Assembly (NCBI GenBank): GCA_000437395.1
Contig: FR898192.1
Span: forward strand, 124,001-188,000
Direction: 5' to 3'
From: Clostridium sp. CAG:288
Lineage (GTDB): Bacteria; Bacillota_I; Bacilli_A; RFN20; CAG-288
DNA: 64,000 bases
Shown: piece after piece, positions 27,128 through 35,241 of the stretch
How the letters are laid out: each line of letters opens with the position of its first letter
How positions within the stretch are numbered: position 1 is the first letter of the stretch
Position numbers and translations under genes: made by a program
The notes under the pieces: generated by a model
The model's input: only the letters and a program-made list of their open reading frames with translations
Databases searched by the model: none
Told to the model about the DNA's origin: nothing

Positions 27128-27130
27128 AAA

Positions 27131-27367
27131 TTAAATTATTGAATCAAAATTTTTCGGAACTTTATCTTTTTTTACTGCTTTTATAATTTTATCTTCTTTT
27201 TCTTTAGATACATCTTTTCCAGCAAGTTTAGCGACATCTTTTATTAAAGATCGAAGCATTTTTTCATCGTTTAGATCTTTTCCTTGAATTTTTTTAGCTA
27301 GTTTTAAGATATCATCCTTTTTAACATTAGTCTTTTTTTCAACTTTATCAAATAATGAATCGTTCAT
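27131..27367 (-). CDS. spoVIF: Stage VI sporulation protein F
   Basis: A 78-residue charged protein. DSLFDKVEKKTNVKKDDILK, LIKDVAKLAGK and VSKEKEDKI follow the SpoVIF (YjcC) pattern along nearly the full length; Bacillus members are slightly longer. SpoVIF acts in the mother cell and supports assembly of GerE-dependent coat proteins. ATG at 27367 was preferred to an in-frame GTG 12 bases earlier because GGGTG lies ahead of it. An 8-bp inverted repeat (CCCACATT/AATGTGGG, 27375-27400) lies between gpsA and this gene, without a T run. Confidence 0.85.
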   Translation of the reverse strand: MNDSLFDKVEKKTNVKKDDILKLAKKIQGKDLNDEKMLRSLIKDVAKLAGKDVSKEKEDKIIKAVKKDKVPKNFDSII

Positions 27368-27410
27368 TTTTTCACCCACATTAGCATATGTGAATGTGGG
27401 CGAATGGTTA

Positions 27411-28415
27411 CTAAAGTTCTTTCTTTAAAGTTCTTAGCATTAATGTGTCGACAAGTGTAGATGGCTTTTTGCCTTCAAAAAGGACTTCGTACACTGCTTC
27501 GCATATAGGCATTTCTACCTTTAATTTTCCACTATTTAATTCGTGAATAGTTTTGGCACTACGTATTCCTTCGACGGTTTTTGTGTTTGTCTTTAGAAAT
27601 TCTATAGCACTATCTGCTTTACCTATAGCGTATCCAGCCATGAAGTTTCTTGAATGATGTGAATTACATGTGACCATTAAATCGCCAATACCAGTTAATC
27701 CCATGTAAGTTTCAAATTTTCCACCATTTGCAACACCAAATCTTACCATTTCAGTCAATCCACGTGTGACTAATGCTGCTCTTGCGTTATCACCATAGCC
27801 TAATCCATCGAGACAACCAGAAGCTATAGCAATTATATTTTTAATTGCAACGCTATATTCAGCGCCGATTTCATCAGTGTTTGTATAAACTCTAAAATAT
27901 TTGTTAGAAAAAGCTTCTTGGACAAATTTAGCATCTTCGTGAGATAAAGAAGTCGAAGTAACTAAAGTAAGTAATCTTAAAATAACTTCTTCAGCGTGAC
28001 TTGGCCCTATGAGAGAAACTACTTCATGTCTTTTTTCTTCAGGAATTTCAGAGCGTATTACTTGACTCATTCTTTCATCTGTAATTGGATCGAAACCTTT
28101 AGCTACGGATATGATATATGTTTTTGAGGTTATAAGAGGTTCTATTTGTTTACAAATAGATCTAACAGCAGCTGTTGGTACAGCAATTACAATTCCTATA
28201 GCATCTTTAAGAGCTTCTTTTAAATCCAAAGTTGATTTTAATGTTTCTGGTAACTTTGTTTCATTACCAAAATATTGTGAGTTTGTATGATTGATGTTGA
28301 TTTCATCATTTACTTTTTTATCGATACCCCAAAGGATAGCATCGTGACCATTATCTATTAATAGTTGTGCGAGTGCTGTACCCCAAGAGCCATTACCTAA
28401 AACAGCAAATTTCAT
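27411..28415 (-). CDS. gpsA: NAD(P)-dependent glycerol-3-phosphate dehydrogenase
   Basis: A 334-residue enzyme making sn-glycerol 3-phosphate from dihydroxyacetone phosphate for phospholipid synthesis. GNGSWGTALAQ at residues 7-17 binds the cofactor; SVAKGF, SGPSHAEEV-like IGPSHAEEV and VAIKNIIAIASGCLDGL with the catalytic lysine are present. Start and der stop overlap as TAATG, so translation is coupled. Order der-gpsA-spoIVA-hup agrees with Bacillus. Confidence 0.96.
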   Translation of the reverse strand: MKFAVLGNGSWGTALAQLLIDNGHDAILWGIDKKVNDEININHTNSQYFGNETKLPETLKSTLDLKEALKDAIGIVIAVPTAAVRSICKQIEPLITSKTYIISVAKGFDPITDERMSQVIRSEIPEEKRHEVVSLIGPSHAEEVILRLLTLVTSTSLSHEDAKFVQEAFSNKYFRVYTNTDEIGAEYSVAIKNIIAIASGCLDGLGYGDNARAALVTRGLTEMVRFGVANGGKFETYMGLTGIGDLMVTCNSHHSRNFMAGYAIGKADSAIEFLKTNTKTVEGIRSAKTIHELNSGKLKVEMPICEAVYEVLFEGKKPSTLVDTLMLRTLKKEL

Positions 28416-29734
28416 TACTTTTCAACCTCCTTATTTTTTGATTTAAATACAAACTTAAGAGGGGTGTAGTCTAGGTTAAACGTTCTTCTTATAGTATTAT
28501 CAATATATCTTTCATATGAGAAATGTAAGAACTTCGGGTTGTTAACAAAGAATACAAAGGTTGGTGGTTGAGCTTTAACTTGGCTAACATAGCTTATTTT
28601 TAATCTTCCACCATTGAAATCTGGGGCTTGGTTCATTATTTGAGCATTTAAAACTACTTCGTTTAAAATAGCAGTTGGAACTCTCTTATTGCTATCTTCG
28701 AAGCACTTATCAATAGCATCAAACAAATTTTTAAGTCCAGATCTATTTTTAGCTGAAAGATAGACTATTGGTGCATAATCGACAAATTTGAATAATATTC
28801 TAAGCTCTTCTGTAAATTTTTGTTGAGCATCAGGTTCGTGACTATGCAAATCCCATTTATTTACGACTATTACTATAGGTTTGTTTTGTTCAATAGCATA
28901 TCCAACAACGTGTTTGTCTTGTTCATAAATACCTGTTGAAGCATCAACTAATAGACATACAACTGAAGCTCTTTCGATAGCATCCATAGCTCTTAAAGCG
29001 GCGTATTTATCTACAGCTTCATATATCTTTCCACGTTTTTTCAAACCAGCTGTGTCAATTGCAACATAGTTTATACCATCGCGTTTAAACGGTTGGTCAA
29101 TAGCATCTCTAGTAGTGCCTTCTATATTGCTAACTATAACTCTATCCGAGCCTAAAACAGCGTTTGTTAAACTTGATTTACCAACGTTTGGTCTGCCAAT
29201 AAATGTGAATGTTATAGCGTTGTCATAGGCTTTAGGAGACTTCTTAGGTAGCATTTTAACTACTTTATCTAAAAGGTCACCTAAACCAATTCCATGTGCG
29301 CCTGAAACGGCAATAGGTTCACCGAATCCTAATGAATAGAAATCATAGATTCTATACATGTGATCGACATCGTCAATTTTATTACAGGCCAATACAACTT
29401 TTTTCTTTACTTTAAATAATAATGAACGTACATAATCGTCATTAGCCGTAAGTCCAGCTTTTCCATCAACTAAAAAAATGATGACATCAGCTTCATCTAT
29501 TGCATATTCAACTTGTGCTCTAATTTCTTTTTGGAAAGGAGCGTTGACTATTTCAAGTCCACCAGTATCTATTAATGTAAATGTCTCCCCTAACCATTCT
29601 GCTTCGGCGTAAAGACGATCGCGTGTTATTCCGTGTTCTTCACTTACAATGGATTTTCTTTCGCCGATAATTCTATTAAATATTGTTGACTTACCTGTTG
29701 AAGGTGAGCCTACTAAAGCAACTTTTCCTCTCAT
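28415..29734 (-). CDS. der: Ribosome assembly GTPase Der (EngA)
   Basis: A 439-residue protein with two tandem GTPase domains and a C-terminal KH-like domain. P-loops are GSPSTGKST at residues 8-16 and GRPNVGKSS near residue 180; NKID and NKWD specificity motifs are visible, as are DTGG and DTAG. Der is needed for 50S subunit maturation. It is three bases from cmk and overlaps gpsA. Confidence 0.97.
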   Translation of the reverse strand: MRGKVALVGSPSTGKSTIFNRIIGERKSIVSEEHGITRDRLYAEAEWLGETFTLIDTGGLEIVNAPFQKEIRAQVEYAIDEADVIIFLVDGKAGLTANDDYVRSLLFKVKKKVVLACNKIDDVDHMYRIYDFYSLGFGEPIAVSGAHGIGLGDLLDKVVKMLPKKSPKAYDNAITFTFIGRPNVGKSSLTNAVLGSDRVIVSNIEGTTRDAIDQPFKRDGINYVAIDTAGLKKRGKIYEAVDKYAALRAMDAIERASVVCLLVDASTGIYEQDKHVVGYAIEQNKPIVIVVNKWDLHSHEPDAQQKFTEELRILFKFVDYAPIVYLSAKNRSGLKNLFDAIDKCFEDSNKRVPTAILNEVVLNAQIMNQAPDFNGGRLKISYVSQVKAQPPTFVFFVNNPKFLHFSYERYIDNTIRRTFNLDYTPLKFVFKSKNKEVEK

Positions 29735-29737
29735 TAA

Positions 29738-30406
29738 TTATTTCACCTCACCCAACTTATTTTTAACAATTTTTATAATAGCATTCACTGCTTCATCTAT
29801 AGTCATATTTGATGTGTCTAAAACGAATGAATCTTCTGCCTTTTTTAAAGGAGCAAATTCTCTATGAGAATCTATATAATCTCTCTTTCTTAAATTTTCT
29901 TCAATTTCTTCAATTGAACAATTAATTCCTTTTTCTAAATTTTCTTTATATCTTCTTACTGCTCTTGTTTCCACAGAGGCAACTTGGAAAATTTTTACAT
30001 CTGCATGTGGTAAAACGTATGAACCAATATCTCTGCCATCCATAACGACAGAAACGTTTTTAGACATTTTTCTTTGTAATTCTACTAAGTGTAATCTTAT
30101 TTTTTTATAGCTAGCAATATAGGAAACGTTATCTGCAACCTCAGTTGTTCTTATTTCTTTTGTAATATCTTGGTCGTTAACAACGACCTTTCCATCCAAG
30201 TGGAGTGAAAGATCAATTTCAGGTAATAAAGCAGTAACTTTTTCTTCATCTTTAGGATCTACTCCTTTAGATAAAGCGTACCAAGTTATGGCTCTATACA
30301 TGGCACCTGTGTCGATATATACACAATTAAGAATTTTGGCAACTTGTTTGGCAACAGTTGATTTTCCAGCTGCTGCTGGACCATCGATAGCTATAGAAAA
30401 ACTCAT
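29738..30406 (-). CDS. cmk: Cytidylate kinase
   Basis: A 222-residue kinase that phosphorylates CMP and dCMP. AIDGPAAAGKSTVAK is the P-loop, YIDTGAMYRAITW the nucleotide-binding helix, VVMDGRDIGSYVLP the core loop and RRYKEN a lid arginine region. Its start overlaps the upstream membrane-protein gene by four bases (ATGA), and der follows directly. Confidence 0.96.
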   Translation of the reverse strand: MSFSIAIDGPAAAGKSTVAKQVAKILNCVYIDTGAMYRAITWYALSKGVDPKDEEKVTALLPEIDLSLHLDGKVVVNDQDITKEIRTTEVADNVSYIASYKKIRLHLVELQRKMSKNVSVVMDGRDIGSYVLPHADVKIFQVASVETRAVRRYKENLEKGINCSIEEIEENLRKRDYIDSHREFAPLKKAEDSFVLDTSNMTIDEAVNAIIKIVKNKLGEVK

Positions 30407-30783
30407 TTCATTACTCCCCCTAATAGTAGACCAACAAAAACAGCGACTATTATAACAACAATTAAAAGAATAATGAATAATAACCTTGTAAAATTATGCT
30501 CTTTCTTTTGAGTCTTCATCTGATTTTCTATTTCAGATTTTGAAATTGTCTGCGTGTACTCTTCGTGTTGTTTTATCAATTCATCAATTGAAATTGATAA
30601 AGTGTTCTTTTTAATATGTGCTTCTTGAACTTTTTCTTTAGTCATGGCTTCTTCTTTAACTTTTGGTTCGTCCATTTGCACATCTGGAATTTTATTGTCT
30701 GTTATAGGGTCATCAAAGGTTGAAACCATGTTATCGATACGTTTTCTAAGCTCTGCATATTTCTCTACTCTAGAAAGCGACAT
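30403..30783 (-). CDS. Tail-anchored membrane protein of unknown function
   Basis: A 126-residue protein with a charged, mostly helical cytoplasmic part (RVEKYAELRKRI at the start, many Lys and Glu) and one C-terminal membrane helix of about 25 residues ending in GGVMK. No domain recognised. The ATG at 30783 follows GAGGTGAT. Its coupling to cmk and der suggests a division or envelope-linked housekeeping role, but this is only positional. Confidence 0.65.
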   Translation of the reverse strand: MSLSRVEKYAELRKRIDNMVSTFDDPITDNKIPDVQMDEPKVKEEAMTKEKVQEAHIKKNTLSISIDELIKQHEEYTQTISKSEIENQMKTQKKEHNFTRLLFIILLIVVIIVAVFVGLLLGGVMK

Positions 30784-30854
30784 TGGTATCACCTCACTAT
30801 TCTTTATAATACCCAATTTTAACATAAAAAGATAGCATAAATTTAACTTTATAG

Positions 30855-30883
30855 TTGAAAGATTAATTCAAAACTGCTATTAT
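30855..30883 (+). promoter_or_regulatory. Promoter of tRNA-Leu(CAA)
   Basis: TTGAAA at 30855, a 17-base spacer ending in TGC, and TATTAT at 30878-30883. The tRNA begins about 60 bases after the expected start of transcription. Confidence 0.6.
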
Positions 30884-30951
30884 TTGTCTACGCGTAAAGC
30901 TTTTAATAGTTTTGTAAAAAATCATGCAAAATTATTAATTTATCCTAAATT

Positions 30952-31039
30952 GCTCGAGTGGCGAAATCAGGTATACGCGACAGACTCAAAATCTGTTGCC
31001 CGTGAGGGTATGCGGGTTCGATTCCCGCCTCGAGCACCA
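30952..31039 (+). tRNA. tRNA-Leu (anticodon CAA)
   Basis: A class II tRNA of 88 bases including encoded CCA. The acceptor stem pairs GCTCGAG with CTCGAGC. The anticodon stem ACAGA/TCTGT encloses CTCAAAA, giving anticodon CAA for the codon UUG. A long variable arm (TGCCCGTGAGGGTA) and the GGTTCGATTCC T-loop are present. Confidence 0.95.
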
Positions 31040-31052
31040 TCTTGAAAACCAA

Positions 31053-31084
31053 CCTCTTAGTTTTAACTAAGAGGCCTTTTTTTA
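31053..31084 (+). terminator. Terminator after tRNA-Leu(CAA)
   Basis: CCTCTTAG pairs with CTAAGAGG around TTTTAA-type loop, followed by CCTTTTTTT, 14 bases after the tRNA. Confidence 0.9.
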
Positions 31085-31298
31085 GTCATTTTAAATAGGT
31101 TTATTGAAGTTTCAAATTATCTGTTTACTTAGATTGCTCTTGGTATATACCTAAAAATGTCTGGTGTCCATTTTTTAACTGATCTATTATTAAATTAAAT
31201 GATAATTTGATCTATACAAAATATTAAAATAGAGATGTACGATAGGAAACAAAAGACTAAGACTACGAATACAATTAAACTAAGATTAAATATATATT

Positions 31299-31374
31299 AC
31301 ATAAAAATGTGCGTTTGCACAAAAAAACGTACTAACTTATATTAATACGGTTGCTTAATACATAAAAATGTGCG
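31299..31374. repeat. Pair of 15-base direct repeats
   Basis: ACATAAAAATGTGCG occurs at 31299-31313 and again at 31360-31374, 61 bases apart. Each copy holds a short dyad (ACAT/ATGT), and each is followed or continued by GC-containing sequence (TTTGCAC, CAAACA). No function recognised; could be remnants of a mobile element end or binding sites. Confidence 0.45.
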
Positions 31375-31785
31375 CAAACAAGATTCTTTGGACCTCTATT
31401 GAAATTGTTAAAAAGCATTTATGACATTAGATATTAATGCCAGCCAAGAAAATTATGTAATTTTGATTCCACTTAATTCAATAAGATGACAATTAATTTT
31501 TATTTCCAAAAGTATGTGATGTTGTTAGACAGAGATTATAAATATGAGTTTAATGTCTTAAAGATATTCACCTTTAATTTTTGTTTTGCGAATAATAATT
31601 CTAATATATAATTATTTACACGATTTAACACAATTTGAATTTTGAAAAAAATCTAAATTACATGTATCTAAATTTCATATAGATAAAAAGGCAAAGAAAT
31701 GTTATAATCGATACAAGATTATATAAAATGTGGATGAGGAGTATTTACGGCTTTGATGTTATAATAAATTGAAAAAGTGAGGTAA

Positions 31786-32025
31786 AGACATAAGGCATTT
31801 AAGATAAACAATATAAGATATAAAGAAAGTAAATATAAAATAACTGAATGGATTGATAAAATTATTTATGAAGAGTGCCATTATTGGAAATCGTTTTGTG
31901 ATTTGTTTGCAGAAACTGGTGTAGTAACAGATTTGGTTTTCAATAATTTTAATGAATTTTATATTAATGATGTTTTATATCAAATCAAATTATTTATAAA
32001 GCATTTTTGTAAAAGAAAACTATGA
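31786..32025 (+). pseudogene. Small gene that has lost its start codon
   Basis: An open frame of 79 codons ends at TGA (32023-32025). It has coding character (EWIDKIIYEECHYWKSFCDL, then FAETGVVTDLVFNNFNEFYI) and a good GAGG site, but no start codon where one is expected: the sequence reads ACATAAGG where ACATGAAGG would give an ATG seven bases after GAGG. One missing G explains the loss. An extended -10 box (TGTTATAAT) lies about 20 bases upstream of the ribosome site. Product family not recognised. Sequencing error is possible. Confidence 0.4.
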
Positions 32026-32069
32026 TTCTCTAAAATATTTATACAAATTTAGATAAAAAGGAGATTATT

Positions 32070-32459
32070 ATGACAAAGCAAGAAATTGAAATGAAAAGAG
32101 AATATCTTATTGCTAACGTGAGTGAACAAATAAACCAAATACGTAACATTTTATATATTTTTGGTGATATACCAGAAATTGCTGATAATGTTGATGCTAA
32201 TATTCTTATTAATGAAATGCTTTATAGAATGAATTTTCTGAAAAAAGCCTTAGCTGCATTTAAATGTCAGCCTGATAACTTTATTGAAGGTTACGACGAA
32301 AAAATATATCTAAACACTACTCAAGATAAGATATTCTTTTATACTTCTCAATATAATTATTACGCTTTTGAAGCTTCTATGCGCCATAGGGATTATGAAT
32401 TTAAACTTATGCCTGAACCTATAAAAAAAGATTATAAATTTAAACCTATAGAAGAATAA
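32070..32459 (+). CDS. Uncharacterised small protein
   Basis: A 129-residue soluble protein, helical in its first two thirds (EQINQIRNILYIFGDIPEIAD) with an aromatic-rich end (FYTSQYNYYAFEASMRHRDYEF). AAAAAGGAG lies seven bases before the ATG, so translation is well supported. It precedes a GNAT acetyltransferase by 26 bases on the same strand and may be cotranscribed with it. No family recognised. Confidence 0.65.
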   Translation: MTKQEIEMKREYLIANVSEQINQIRNILYIFGDIPEIADNVDANILINEMLYRMNFLKKALAAFKCQPDNFIEGYDEKIYLNTTQDKIFFYTSQYNYYAFEASMRHRDYEFKLMPEPIKKDYKFKPIEE

Positions 32460-32485
32460 ATTTATTTATAAAGGTGCTAGAAAAA

Positions 32486-32929
32486 ATGAATTATGTAGTT
32501 AGAAAGCTAGAAATAAATGATATTAAAGAATTATCTAAAATTATGAAAAAAGCTTTTTTAAGTGAACCATGGATTGAAGATTGGAATGAACAATCTTGTT
32601 TTGAACGCCTAAATATTTTATGTAGTATTCCTACTTCCTTTAGCTTTACTTTAGTAAATGAAAATAATGAAATATGCGGTGCGGCAATTGGATATGTTAT
32701 TCCTTTTGTAAATAAAAACGAATATGATTTGCAAGAATTCTTTATTGATCCAGAGCTGTCAAAAAAACACTTAGGAACATTTTTAATGGATGAAATACTA
32801 AAAGAAGCAAAAAAAGCAAATATTGATAAAATCAAATTCTATACTGCAGGTGATTTATACAAATTCTACGATAAGTTTGGATATCAAAAAATTGATAATG
32901 AATATTTAATGGAAATAAAATTAAAGTAA
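32486..32929 (+). CDS. GNAT family N-acetyltransferase
   Basis: A 147-residue acetyltransferase. The strand EYDLQEFFIDPELSKKHLGTFLMDEILKEAK covers motif A (the acetyl-CoA loop, with KKHLG in place of the classic RGxG), and FYTAGDLYKFYDKFGYQK is the usual C-terminal motif. The overall layout (AFLSEPW near residue 25) recalls small aminoglycoside or general amine acetyltransferases. ATG at 32486 was chosen over an earlier GTG because AAGGTG lies upstream. Substrate unknown. Confidence 0.75.
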   Translation: MNYVVRKLEINDIKELSKIMKKAFLSEPWIEDWNEQSCFERLNILCSIPTSFSFTLVNENNEICGAAIGYVIPFVNKNEYDLQEFFIDPELSKKHLGTFLMDEILKEAKKANIDKIKFYTAGDLYKFYDKFGYQKIDNEYLMEIKLK

Positions 32930-32975
32930 TTTATTAATATACGATATAAGATTTTATAATAATTGGCATAGATAA

Positions 32976-34367
32976 TTAATCCATAACACTCTTTGTTTCT
33001 AGCTCTCTCTTTTTTAGAATCTTAGGGATAATAATCAAGTAAACTATTGTACTTACAGTGCTAGATATAACATCAGCTATTAGTTCAGCATAAAAGACGT
33101 TAAAAGCATCTTTAGTTATGGCTGGAAGTAAAATAGTTAAAGGAAGAAGTAAAACTAATTTTCTATTGAGCGATAACCAAATTGAGTACTTAGCTTGTCC
33201 AAGCCCTGTTAATCCATCAACAAAGACATATTGAAAAGCTAGTGGGATAATTCCGTACATATAAATCGATATGACTCTAGCTGCAACTTCGACAGTTTTA
33301 TCGTTTCCTGTAGATGATGATAGACTAATAAATAGTTGAGCAAATGGTTTGCCTAGCACAAAAGATAAACCAAAGCACATCGTGCAAAAACAAAGTGCAA
33401 ATATAGTTAGTTGAATTTCTGATTTTTTTATAAGTTTTATATTTTTGGCACCATAGTTAAAGGCTAACAAAGGTTGGGTACCAGAAGAAATACCTAGAAG
33501 TGGGCCGGTAGCTAATGAAAAGAAAGCCTGTACGATAGTGGCAACTTCAATATAAAAATCTGATTGAGCACCACCATAATTTTTAATGCATGTATTTAGA
33601 CATATAAAAACGATAGAGTCAGTACACATAATTATAAAAGGCGAAAATCCTAATTTTAGAATTTTACAAACTACTTTTTTATCAAGTTTACTAAATGAAA
33701 GTTTTATAGTAGTAACTTTAAGTAATAAAAAAAGTACAAATACAAATGAAATAAATTGAGATACTAATGTTGCTAGAGCTGCACCAGATACACCCATATT
33801 TAGTACATAAATAAATAATGGATCTAAGCCGACATTAATTAGACATCCAAGTAATGTTACTAGCATTGCAATTGTCGATTTCCCTTGGGCTATTATAAAT
33901 TGAGTTAATCCTAAAGTTAAAATTGAGAAAAATGTTCCACCCAAATATATAAGAATATAATTATAAGCGTAAGGAATACTTGCTTCGCTAGCACCAAAAA
34001 GATAAAGAATAGGTTTAGCAAATGGATAAATAATTAAAAGAAGAATAAATGAGACTATAAATAAAAGAACAAACGAGTTTGAAAGTATTTTCTTTGCATT
34101 TTCTTTGTTGTTTTCTCCCAGTGACATAGAAAATATCGGTGCACCACCAAAACCAATTAAATAAGAAAAAGATGATAAAAAGGTTAAAATTGGTGCACAA
34201 ACTCCAACACCGACTAGGGCAATTTCTCCGTTTATTGGCATGTTTCCAATGAATATTCTATCAACGATGTTATATAAAACGTTTACAAGTTGAGCAATCA
34301 TGGATGGAATAGCTAAGTATAATATTGATTTAAAAGTTTTGTTATTTTCTAAATTAATTGATTTCAT
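32976..34367 (-). CDS. MATE family efflux transporter
   Basis: A 463-residue membrane protein with twelve predicted helices in two homologous halves. Each half has the MATE pattern: PSMIAQLVNVLYNIVDRIFIG at the start and FSPFIIMCTDSIVFICL in the second half, with a GIIPLAFQYVFVDGLTGLGQ segment near the end. It exports organic cations or metabolites using ion gradients. The start at 34367 is the one directly before the first helix; a longer frame to 34406 exists and no strong ribosome site is visible. Convergent with the GNAT gene at 32486. Confidence 0.9.
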   Translation of the reverse strand: MKSINLENNKTFKSILYLAIPSMIAQLVNVLYNIVDRIFIGNMPINGEIALVGVGVCAPILTFLSSFSYLIGFGGAPIFSMSLGENNKENAKKILSNSFVLLFIVSFILLLIIYPFAKPILYLFGASEASIPYAYNYILIYLGGTFFSILTLGLTQFIIAQGKSTIAMLVTLLGCLINVGLDPLFIYVLNMGVSGAALATLVSQFISFVFVLFLLLKVTTIKLSFSKLDKKVVCKILKLGFSPFIIMCTDSIVFICLNTCIKNYGGAQSDFYIEVATIVQAFFSLATGPLLGISSGTQPLLAFNYGAKNIKLIKKSEIQLTIFALCFCTMCFGLSFVLGKPFAQLFISLSSSTGNDKTVEVAARVISIYMYGIIPLAFQYVFVDGLTGLGQAKYSIWLSLNRKLVLLLPLTILLPAITKDAFNVFYAELIADVISSTVSTIVYLIIIPKILKKRELETKSVMD

Positions 34368-34484
34368 ACAAGCGAGAATTATACACTTGCAAAAAATGTT
34401 AAGCAATAAATATCAAGGTTAATATTGTAAAAAATAATCTATATAAAACATTGCTTTATTTTATTTAAAGATGGTTAAATTAAT

Positions 34485-34840
34485 ATGGTGAAAACAATGA
34501 ATATTTATGAATTTAAAATGAAAGAACTGGAAAAATAATAACTGATTTGATTGATATATGGGAAAACTCTATAAGAGCAACACATTTATTTTTAACATCA
34601 AAAGAAATAGATAAAATAAAAGAATATGTTCCTAAAGCTATAGAAAATGTTGAACATTTAATAATCGCTTATAATAATCGAGATTCTTCTATTGCATTTA
34701 TGGGTGTTGAAAATAAAAAGATTGAAATGCTTTTTGTAAAAAATAATGAAAGAGGAAAGGGTGTTGGAACAAAATTAATTAAATATGGAATAACTAATAT
34801 TTTAATACAAATAAAAAATCTATATACGAAGTGGAGATAA
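34485..34840 (+). pseudogene. Broken GNAT acetyltransferase (frameshift, truncated 3' end)
   Basis: The N-terminal frame (ATG at 34485 or 34497) reads MNIYEFKMKELEK then TAA at 34536. One missing A in the A5 run at 34531-34535 would continue it as KIITDLIDIWENSIRATHLFL, the start of a well-known GNAT subfamily. The second frame carries motif A, IEMLFVKNNERGKGVGTKLIKYG (acetyl-CoA binding), and then loses homology and stops at 34840, about 45 residues short of the normal end. Two lesions suggest decay more than a single reading error. Confidence 0.75.
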
Positions 34841-34876
34841 TTAATTATTCTTTATCAGCAATAGAAATTAGTGAAT

Positions 34877-34911
34877 AAAAAAACCTGGAAGTTTCGGCTT
34901 TCAGGTTTTTC
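34877..34911. terminator. Bidirectional terminator
   Basis: AAACCTG and CAGGTTT pair, extended inside by AAG/CTT, and are flanked by A and T runs, between the broken GNAT gene and the convergent small membrane protein. Confidence 0.8.
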
Positions 34912-34936
34912 TATCGATTTTGTCTTGTTGGCTGGA

Positions 34937-35170
34937 TTAGTCAATCCAAATAACTTTTCCTGAAACAATAAGAGTGATAATGTCAACTAACCATAAGAAT
35001 GGGAGACCAATGACAATTAATAAAACAGCTAAGACAATGCCCAAAACATTATTATGGACAATACTTCTTATCAATCTGTAGACAACCCAAAGGATGTCGA
35101 GTAATGGTAAGGCGAAGATAATCTTAACGATTAATGGTAAATTGTCAAAAGATTTGATTAATGACTTCAT
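34937..35170 (-). CDS. Small two-helix membrane protein
   Basis: A 77-residue protein with two hydrophobic segments (about 15-40 and 45-75) and few charges apart from the N terminus. No family recognised with confidence. Perfect GGAGG nine bases before the ATG and its own terminator indicate an expressed, single-gene unit. The VYRLIRSIV loop between helices is basic. Confidence 0.65.
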   Translation of the reverse strand: MKSLIKSFDNLPLIVKIIFALPLLDILWVVYRLIRSIVHNNVLGIVLAVLLIVIGLPFLWLVDIITLIVSGKVIWID

Positions 35171-35241
35171 TGTTATTACCTCCAATATTAAATATACTCA
35201 ACTATATTTTTTAAAGCAATAACTTATACTATTTTTTAAAG

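Larger units (their letters stand above)
31085..32069. other. AT-rich stretch without an intact gene; decayed DNA after a tRNA
   Basis: Nearly 1 kb with no complete gene of convincing quality. It holds a 15-base direct repeat (see 31299-31374), two extended -10-like elements reading TGTTATAAT (near 31700 and 31757), and the start-less small frame at 31786-32025. The rest shows stops in all frames and no hairpin with a clear role. It begins directly beyond a tRNA gene and separates conserved from accessory DNA, so it may be a worn insertion site. Confidence 0.5.
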
